From: Hymenopus coronatus
Lineage: Eukaryota > Arthropoda > Insecta > Mantodea > Hymenopodidae
Direction: 5' to 3'
Assembly: GCA_030762935.1 (NCBI GenBank)
Contig: CM060896.1
Location: forward strand, 13,287,001-13,351,000
Length of the DNA: 64,000 nt
Shown here one piece after another: positions 56,240 to 64,000 of the stretch. Numbering within the stretch: position 1 is the first letter of the stretch; each line of letters opens with the position of its first letter. The translations under genes were made by a program, and so were the position numbers. Under the pieces are notes generated by a model that saw nothing but the letters and a program-made list of their open reading frames with translations, was not told the DNA's origin and searched no databases.

Positions 56240-57276
56240 TACAGGATGATTCAAAGATAGTTTTACAACGTTTGGGAATAGATTCCTGACATTGAAAGAA
56301 TACGCTCTAAAACGCATTGTCAGTTCATTAATGAAAGTCACCTGCAACGGCTTTCCGGGTCCAACCTAATAACTTCATTTGTTTACACAATCATTCATAG
56401 AAAACTTAGAGCTTTTTTAGTTTAACGTCCTTTAACCTGGTTTGGTCATATCGGACGATGAATGAAATTGGTGAAATGATGCTCAAATGATCTCGGGGTC
56501 CATGGAGCTTAAAGTTATTCGTCTTCTCAGGATAAGGGAAACACCCCCCCCAAAAAAACCTTGTTCGGGTAACTCACCCTAAGCGAGATTCGAACTCGCG
56601 ACCTTTTGAATGTGAGGCAAACACGCTAGCACCACACTACCCGGTCGGGCAGAGCTATTTTATCCTGCAGAGTTGGCCTTGTGTTGCCATGGCTACTTGT
56701 TGGCATTTATCAGATGTGTAATACATTCCCCCAGCACGCCTTACAAGTGCTGTCTTCATTCAGAACACTCTCCCAGAATTGTTAGAAAACTTGTCTCTGC
56801 AAATAAGAAATATGATGCTGTAGCACATTTCAGTTCAACTGTTCGAGATGCACTGGCTTTTATCTAGTAAGGCAAATGGATAGGTACAGGGGGACCAGTT
56901 CAATGGCCTCCACGTTCCCCCGACCTCTTTTGGTGGCACCTTTGGTTTCTGCAGCAGACATTCCGGATGAAGAAACGCTTTATCTACGTGTACATAAGCC
57001 TGCAAACACCGACTGAGTGTTTGCCATTCCAAGCTTCGGTCACTGTCTGGATGCAAGAGGAGAACATTTACACAAGTGGTGCTTATGTGGAACACCTAAC
57101 AAGCTAACAACCTATAAAATACAATAGAGTGTCACTTTAAGATACATTCATTAATAACATTTTGAAGCTTAATAAATCGAGAAGCGTTTTGGGACATGTG
57201 TTTATATGAACACTATTTGTTGTTTTGAGGTAAGAAATCTGTCCCCAACTTTGTAAAAGTGTTTTTGAATCATCTA
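56240..57276 (+). mobile_element. T1 transposon copy 2, both ends present, split by SINE-B
   Basis: TA ends (56240-56241 and 57275-57276) enclose inverted ends: left CAGGATGATTCAAAGATAGT then 'tttacaacgtttggg'; right, reverse complemented, GATGATTCAAAAACACTTTT then 'acaaagttgggg'. The catalytic tail 'KWIGTGGPVQWPPRSPDL' (56870-56925) is the third-Asp block of IS630/mariner transposases. It continues in frame to 'SGAYVEHLTS' and a stop near 57105. The rest of the transposase is missing. It is about 800 bases without the SINE. Confidence 0.87.
56420..56650 (-). repeat. SINE-B inserted in T1 copy 2, 12-bp target duplication
   Basis: The minus-strand head begins GCCCGACCGGGTAGTGTGGT, with the B box GAGTTCGAATCTCGC. 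AGAGCTTTTTTA (56408-56419) and AGAGCTATTTTA (56651-56662) flank it, 11 of 12 bases matching. Confidence 0.93.
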
Positions 57277-57324
57277 CTTTATCCGTTATTTTATTAAAGC
57301 ACAAATCCGACCTGAGAATGATTT

Positions 57325-57446
57325 ATTATTACTATCTCTACCATGTATGTAATGTATATAGAAAGTAGAGGATGTATTACACACCACCCAAAGTTTTCAC
57401 CGAAAATGTGTGTTTGGAGACTCCTGAATCCAAAAACATAAGTATT
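57325..57446 (+). repeat. H1 5' fragment
   Basis: It has a diverged palindrome ('ccatgtatgtaatgtatata') and 'caccgaaaatgtgtg'. It is cut by the next H1. Confidence 0.72.
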
Positions 57447-58291
57447 TTTACTTTCTCTATACGTACTCCGTAATAGTATATACAGAAGGTATTGCCATCC
57501 ACTCCAAAATTTGATACCGAGATTTCATCGGAAAAATATGTTTTAGGCCCCCCTGTATCCAAAAAAAACATTTTCAAAAAAAGGTCCGTGTGTGTGTCTG
57601 TGAACACGATAACTGAAAAACGAAAAGTGGGTAAAATACCAAACTAGGTATTTAAGTTCAGTATCTTCCAGGGATACGACACGAAGATTTTGAGAAAAAT
57701 TCCCCCAACCCCAACTACCGTTTACATGGAACCTTTTTCGAAAATTTTGATTTTCTCAAAACTGGATCTATCGCTTTTGATTAGAAGGTCGTATATTAAA
57801 GATATTTAAGTGACAAATAAAATGCATATCTTGATTTTTCTGGGAATAGCCTCTGAAGATGATGATGATTATTCTGGATTTGTACGGGATTTTGATAACT
57901 GCTAAACCGTAAGAGATGGACAAAAACCTACAACACAAAAAATGTAGAGCAGTTAAAACACACAATTTGTTATATACAATTTTTTCGTGGAGCTGGTCGT
58001 TTTTGAGATACTCCTTATTTTTGGTTTCAGCTTTGAAAAACTTTTACTTATCTCATACAGGGAATTTGTCAACTCCTGTCCATACAAAAAAAGGAACTTC
58101 AGTCACATAGCAACCAGCTTTTGACTATCACTTTAACCTACGGTACTTCCTTATTTCGCTTCTACTGACAAACAAGCAAGTAATAAGACTATTTGTATTA
58201 ATTTTTTTTCTCGATTAGCATGAAATAAATAGAAGCATAAGATTTTAACAATGCTTTTTTGCAGATATGTAGAGAAAGTCATGTGATTACA
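57447..58291 (+). repeat. H1 copy, near full length
   Basis: It runs from 'tactttctctatacgtactc' to 'agagaaagtcatgtgatt' and lacks only the last 20 bases. Confidence 0.9.
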
Positions 58292-58586
58292 TTTTTACAA
58301 AAAGTCCAGTGTGTATGTGTCTGTGTTTGCATCTCTGTATGTAAAGCATACATGAAAAATGAAAAGTCCGTTAAATACCACACTTGGTATCTAAGTTTGA
58401 TATCTCATAAGGATACGACACGAAGACTTTCAAGAAAGTCCTACCTTACATGGATAAAATTTCAAAAATGTTGATTTTGATATTTACATGGCAAATAAAA
58501 TATATATTTTAAAATTCCTGGGAATTGCCTCTGAAGTCCTCTTCATTCTGAATAACTTTTGTGTTACTGGTAAACCGTGAGATATG
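58292..58586 (+). repeat. H1 middle piece
   Basis: It starts at the microsatellite region ('aaaaagtccagtgtgtatgt') and stops after 'taaaccgtgagatatgg'. Confidence 0.82.
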
Positions 58587-59372
58587 GAAAAAATCTGATG
58601 TATTCCATTCATATGACTTTCTCTACATCCCTGTGAAAAATTATTGTTAAAAACCTTATTCTTCTATCTATTTTATGATAATCAAGATAAATATTAATAA
58701 AAATTGTCCTTATTACTAGCTTCCTGTAAGTAGAAGGGAAATAAGAACGTACACAGGCTAAAGCGATAGTCTCATCCTTTAAAGCCAGTGGCTATGTTGA
58801 AACTACAATCTCTTCGCTTGTCAGGAGTAAACAAACGAGAAACGAGAAGAAAGATGTTTTCACGTTCGAGAAAAGTTGAGGTGGCTTAAAATTGAAACCA
58901 ATAATCCCAAGTGTTTGTATATCTATTATGGTTCACCAGTTATACATAATTCATCCAGAATGAAGATGTCTTTAGAGGCTTTTCTCAGAAAATTCAAGAT
59001 ATACATTTTATTAGTCATGTAAATATCTTTAATATACGAAGTTTTAATCAAAATCGTTATCCATTTTTGGGAATATCAGCATTTTCGAAAATGTTTCTAT
59101 GTCGAGAGTAGTTGAAAATCTTCGTGTCGTATGCTTGAAAGATACTGAACTTAAGTAGAAATTTGGTATTTAACGTACTTTTCGTTTTTGAGCTATGTTG
59201 CCCACAGACACCCACACCCACACACACAACGCATATGTTTCTAAAAATGCTTCTTTTTTCGATTCAGGGGTTCTCGAAACATATTTCCGGTGAAATCTCG
59301 GTATTGAATTTTTGGGTGCAATACAATACCTTCTCTATACACTATATACATACATAGTACGTAGGGAAAGTA
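58587..59372 (-). repeat. H1 copy, near full length
   Basis: It begins 'aaaaaatctgatgtattcca' and ends with the hairpin 'tatacatacatagtacgtag'. It is inverted relative to its left neighbour. Confidence 0.9.
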
Positions 59373-59734
59373 AAAAGTATTTGCTATTCAAAGTGGCAGT
59401 GGAAAACGCTGTTCTTCCGGACGGGTATATATATATATATATATAGATATATCATATCATATATCATCTTTTGTTCCAATCGCCATCAACCAGGTTTGAA
59501 CCCTTGACTTTTGGGACCAGAGGTTACCCCTAGAACACGCAGGACGGCATTAAAGTCACAAAATTATTTCTGATTTAGCTTAATTTCTTTTACATTAAAA
59601 TGATTTGCACCCTATTTTTGAGTAAACTTAAGTGTTTTGCAGTTTAGAATTTAGTTAGCTTTAAAACTTCAGAAACTTGCAAAACATTATTTTGAACCCT
59701 TTACATTCTAACACTACATATACTTAATTTCTAC
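59373..59734. other. Spacer with (TA)n and a tRNA-like remnant
   Basis: A TA tract lies at 59426-59466. At 59480-59553 the minus strand carries 'ggttcaaacctggttgatgg', like a B box with acceptor arm, and 'ggggtaacctctggtcc', like a D arm. It is probably a SINE head. No gene seen. Confidence 0.5.
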
Positions 59735-60095
59735 CTTTTCTAGCCCCGTATATACAATGTACATAATGAATAGAGAAGGTATTGTATTCCACTCAAAAAT
59801 TTGATGTCGACATTTCACCGGAAATAAGTTTTGCAGTCCCCTGAGCAAAATATTTTTAGAAAAATATCCCGTCTATTTCTGTGTGTGTTTGTCTGTACCT
59901 TTGCCCAGCATAGCTCAAAAACGAAAATACGGTTAAATATCATTATTTAAAAATTTAGGTTTAGTATCTTCAAAGTTGCGACACGAAGATTTTTCCAGAA
60001 AATCCTCCCACCACAAACTACCCTTTACATGGAAAAATTTTCCAAAATGTTTTAATTTCTCAAAAACGCTGTAACGATTTTGATTAAAATACCAA
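59735..60095 (+). repeat. H1 5' half, variant subfamily
   Basis: The 5' end 'agccccgtatatacaatgta' matches the variant at 26288. It stops inside 'gattttgattaaaatacc'. Confidence 0.85.
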
Positions 60096-60284
60096 CCGAA
60101 CAGGTCTTCAGAAGCTTTTCATAGAAAATTCAAGAACATACATTTTATTTATACCTAGTGTAAATAGCTTTAATTTGCGGTATTTTAATCAAAATCGTTA
60201 AAACCATATTTGATAAAATCAAAAATTTGGAAAAATGTTTCATGTAAAGAGTAGTTGGGGAACTGGGGATTGTATGTGTCTGTC
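60096..60284 (-). repeat. H1 middle piece, inverted
   Basis: It holds 'caggtcttcagaagcttttc' to 'gtaaagagtagttgggg', sandwiched between two forward pieces. Confidence 0.82.
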
Positions 60285-60993
60285 AGTGAGCAGTATATCA
60301 CAAAAAACGAAAAGATCGTTGCATACCAAACTTGGTATTTATGTTCGGTATCTTCAAAGGATGCCACACGAAGATTTTCAAGAAAATCCCCCACCCCGAA
60401 CTATCTGTACATGCAAAAGCGTTCGAAAATTTTTATTTTCTCAAAAATAGCTGTAACAATTTTGATTAAAATCTCTTATACTAAAGATGTTTACATGAGA
60501 AGTAAAACGTATATCTTGAATTTTCTGGGAATAGCCTCTGAAGACATCTTTATTGTTAATGAATGTTGTGGAATTTTGTATAGCTGGTAAAGAGATAGAC
60601 AAAACCTTACATAACAAAAAATGTAGAGCTCGTAGCTCGTCAAAACACACAATGTATGCTATATACACTTTTTTTCGTGGAGTTGGCCGTTTTTGAGATA
60701 TTCCTTGTTATTGGTTTCCGTTTTAAAATACTTAAATTTTTCTCATACGAGAAGTTTCCAACACTAGTCCATACAAAGAAACGAATTTCAATCCCATAGC
60801 AACCACATTCTGAAACATTTGACTGTCGGTGTAGCTTAGTTCCCTTCTACTTTTAAGGAGCTTGATAATAAAACAGTTTATGTTAATGCTTATCTCGATT
60901 AGCATGAAGTAGATAAAAGAATAAGCTTATTCAGAATAAATTGTCACAGATGTAGAGAAAGGCATGTGAATGGAGCAGATCAGATTATTGTAG
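60285..60993 (+). repeat. H1 copy, 5' truncated
   Basis: It begins at 'tgtctgtcagtgagcagtat' and ends 'ggcatgtgaatggagcagat' then 'cagatt'. Confidence 0.9.
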
Positions 60994-61676
60994 TAGGAAT
61001 ATTTTAAGTATTTTATGGAATTACAACAAAAAAAGTACTTTTTGTCATTTTTTTCATGAACATTCAGTCATACATAACCTTAAACCATTTTACTCATTGC
61101 TTTTTAGCAAGTAATCAAACAACTTCGGGTATGGCATTAATTTGTTCAAGAAAGAGACGGGAATAGTTCGTGATAAAGGGATGTCTGGCCGCTATTTCGC
61201 AGTTTTGCACAATTTCCTGTTAGCACCCCTTTACGTGATTAATTCCAAACCCCATTTTGAACACAAGGTTAGACAAGATTGACGTAATGGTTCTTTTAAT
61301 GGACATTAGTTCTTGTTTTCCCAGCAGTTACTTGAGTTATTTATTTTGGGTTTCGTGACGTAACTGGAACAAACTGCTTTGTTGATTCTAATAAAAGCAG
61401 TCCAACATTGATTTGGCAAACTTGATTTATGTAGGATGAAAGTAGTATTGTCTCATGAAGTGGTATCTGCATATTCCATACGGGACTAACTCGCAGTTAG
61501 TAACCTTTTATTTACTCGTGTATTTCCTTCCGTTGTCTTTTCGTGCTATTGAGCTTCCTAATCAGTAATAAAAGATATATTTGGTTTACTTGATTGTATA
61601 TAGAAGGCCGAGGTCCAAATCACATGGACCATATACAATCAAGCTAACAACGCCGGCCACGAAACCCTTTAAAGTA
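60994..61676. other. Spacer with an R2-like scrap and a hairpin
   Basis: 61010-61110 resembles 29805-29925. At 61591-61642 'gattgtatat' and 'atatacaatc' form an inverted repeat around an inner GGTCC/GGACC pair. No gene seen. Confidence 0.5.
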
Positions 61677-61836
61677 TTTTTACTTTCTCCATATGCACTA
61701 TGTACATAGTGTATAGAGAAAGTATTGCACTCCACCAAAAATTCGATACCGAGATTTCACCAGAAATATATGTTTTAGGGTCCCCAATATCCAAAAAAAG
61801 CATTTTCACAAAAAGGTCCGTGTATGTATGTATGTA

Positions 61837-61871
<35 letters not shown>

Positions 61872-62602
61872 GTGTCCGTGTCCGTGTCCGTGTGTCTGTG
61901 AACACGATAACTCGAAAACGAAAAGTCGGTAAAACACCAAACTTGGTATTTAGGTTTAGCATCTTCCAGGGATGCGACACGAAGATTTTGAGAAAAATCC
62001 CCCTACCCCCAACTACCCTTTACATGGAACGTTTTTCGAAAATTTTGATTTTCTCAAAAATGGCTCTAACGATTTTGATTAAAATTTCGGATATTAAACA
62101 TATTTACCTGACAAATGAAATGTATATCTTGAATTTTCTGGGAATAGTTTCTGAAGAGTAGTTTATTCTAGATGAATTTTACTAAATTTTGAATGACTGC
62201 TAAACCGTAAGAGATGGACAAAAACTTACTACACAAAAAAGGTGCACTTTAAAACACACGATTTATGTTATATACATTTCTTTCGTGGAGTTCGTCGTTT
62301 TTGTGACATTCCTTATTTTTGGTTTCTGCTATGAAAAACGTATACATTTTCTCATACAGGAACTTGTCAACTCCTATCCATATAAACAAAGGAAATTCAT
62401 TGACATAGCAACCAGCTTTTGACTATCACTTTAACCTACGGTTGTCCCTTATTTCGCTTGTACTTACAAGGAAGCGAGTAATAAGACTGTTTCTGCTAAT
62501 TTTTTCTGATTAGCATAAAGTAAATAGAAGTATAAGCTTTTTAAGAATTATTTGTTGCAGGATATGGAGAAAGTCATGTGAATGCTACACATCAGATTTT
62601 TA
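61677..62602 (+). repeat. H1 copy, full length, young subfamily
   Basis: It is a close relative of 6012-6918. The internal tract is composite: (TATG)n, (TG)n, then (TGTCCG)n at 61819-61890. Both ends are intact. It is the first of three head-to-tail copies. Confidence 0.94.
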
Positions 62603-63453
62603 CTTTCTAATTCGCACCATGTATATAGTGTAAGAGAAAAGTTCGATACCGAGATTTCACAGGAACTATATGTTTTAGGGCCCCCTTTAACTAAAAAAAG
62701 AAATTTCGGAAAAATGTCCGCGCGCGCGCGCATGTGTGTGTGTGTGTGACTGTAAACACGGTAACTCAAAAACGAAAAGTCGGTAAAATACCAAAATTGG
62801 TATTTAAGTTTGGTATATTTCAGGGATGCACACGAAGATTGAGAAAAATCCCCCCATCCCCAATTACCCTTTACATGGAATTTTTTTCGAAATTTTTGAT
62901 TTTCCCAAAAATGGCTCTAATGATTTTCATTAAAATATCGTATATTAAAGCTATTTACCTGACAAATAAAATGTATATTTCGAATTTTGTGGGAATAGCC
63001 TCTGAAGTGTACTTTATTCTGGATGAATGTTACGGAATTTTGAATAACTGCTAAACTGTAAGAGATGGACAAAAACTTACTATACGAAAAATATAGAGCA
63101 CGTCAAAACACACAATTTATGTTATATACATTTTTTTCTTGAGTTCATCAATTTTGAGACATTCTTTGTTTCTTTTGTTTCTGCTTTGAAAAACTTATAC
63201 TTTTCTCATACAGGACTTTGTCAACGCCTGTCCATACAAGCAAAGGAACTTCAGTGACATAGCAACCAGCTTTTGACTATCACTTTAACCTATGGTAGTC
63301 ACTTATTTCGCTTCTACTTACAAGAAAGCAAGGAATTAGACTATTTCTGCTAAATTTCTTTATAAGCATGATGTAAATAGAAGTATAAGCTTTTTAAGAA
63401 CAATCTGTTGCAAGGATATAGAGAAATTCATGTGAATGGTACACATCAGATTT
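62599..63453 (+). repeat. H1 copy, full length
   Basis: It follows the previous copy directly ('cagatttttactttctaatt'). The tract is (CG)n then (TG)n at 62718-62748, and it ends 'ggtacacatcagattttt'. Confidence 0.92.
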
Positions 63454-64000
63454 TTAATTTCTCTATACGTACTATGTACATAGTGTATAGAGAAGGTATT
63501 GCAATCCACCAAAAAATTCGATACCGAGATTTCACCGGAAATTTATGTTTTAGGGTCCCCTGTATCCAAAAAAAGTATTTACAGAAAAAGTCCTTGTCCG
63601 TGTGTCCGTGTGTCCGTGTGTTCGTGTGTTCGTGTGTCAGTGTGTCCGTGTGTCTATGAACACGATAACTCAAAAACGAAAAGTCACTAAAATACCAAAC
63701 TTGGTATTTAAATTGAGTATCTTCCTGGGATACGACGCGAAGATTTTGAGAAAAATCCCCCACCACAAACTACCCTTTACATGGAACTTTTTTCGAAAAT
63801 TTTTATGTTCTAAAAATGGCTCTAACGATTTTGATTAAAATGTCGTATGTTAAAGATATGTACCTGACAAATAAAATGTATATTTTGAATTTTCTGGGAA
63901 TAGCCTCTGAAGTCTACTTTATACTGGATGAATTTTACGGAATTTTGCACAACTGCTAAACCATAAGAGATGGACAAAAACTTACCACACAAAAAATATA
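63453..64000 (+). repeat. H1 copy, continuing past the window
   Basis: It starts 'aatttctctatacgtactat'. The tract is a hexamer-like (TGTCCG/TGTTCG)n at 63594-63652. It is cut by the window edge at 'cttaccacacaaaaaat'. Confidence 0.92.

Noticed and set aside
61700..62161. 153-codon ORF, one of the longest in the window
   Set aside because: It lies wholly in an H1 copy and reads through its microsatellite. It is not conserved in the other copies except for the recent relative at 6012.

Overview
The window looks like an arthropod, most likely insect, nuclear genome. It is AT-rich and has no bacterial gene organisation. It holds Tc1/mariner-superfamily transposons, tRNA-derived SINEs, Jockey-type LINE fragments and a Helitron, all typical of large, repeat-rich insect genomes. 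A polyneopteran (termite, cockroach or stick-insect type) is my guess, not something the sequence proves. No confident host protein-coding gene was found; two weak candidate exons are listed. Nearly every long ORF is either a decayed transposase or reverse transcriptase, or a chance frame through a repeat.

The dominant component is one dispersed repeat family, called H1 here (about 0.85-0.95 kb when complete). It occurs in some 45 complete, truncated or interrupted pieces on both strands, often in head-to-tail chains. H1 starts with a 40-base imperfect palindrome and carries an internal GT/TCTG microsatellite. A 12-base inverted match links its 5' terminus to a subterminal 3' site, and it ends with a small hairpin about 10 bases before a T-run. 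It makes no obvious target-site duplication. This layout matches non-autonomous Helentron/HINE (DINE-1-like) elements; that assignment is an inference.

Layout: 1-7840 is H1 copies with two SINE insertions. 7965-17350 is an 8.4-kb minisatellite (94 units, mean about 90 bp) with a Jockey-type LINE 3' piece on its right, bounded by inverted related ends. 17703-31457 has H1 copies, two members of one mariner family (19592-20396 and 30248-31457), a Helitron end (21376-22058), a SINE with clear target duplication (22700-22980) and a Tc1-like remnant (25640-26245). 31578-45052 has H1 pieces, a MITE with 100-base inverted repeats, a second mariner family (36599-37887), a long-TIR transposon (40815-42064) and a LINE tail. 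45321-64000 has H1 chains, nested SINE/H1 insertions, another LINE-J fragment (46785-47530) and two copies of a further IS630/mariner-type transposon (54660-55911 and 56240-57276), one split by H1 and the other by a SINE.

There is no operon or pathway to describe. The elements relate to one another as successive insertions: SINEs sit inside H1, H1 sits inside SINEs and DNA transposons, and H1 has inserted into H1. This nesting gives a relative age order. The most informative loci are the paralogous empty site for H1 near 57200, the nested stack at 49806-51655, and the minisatellite with its higher-order duplication.
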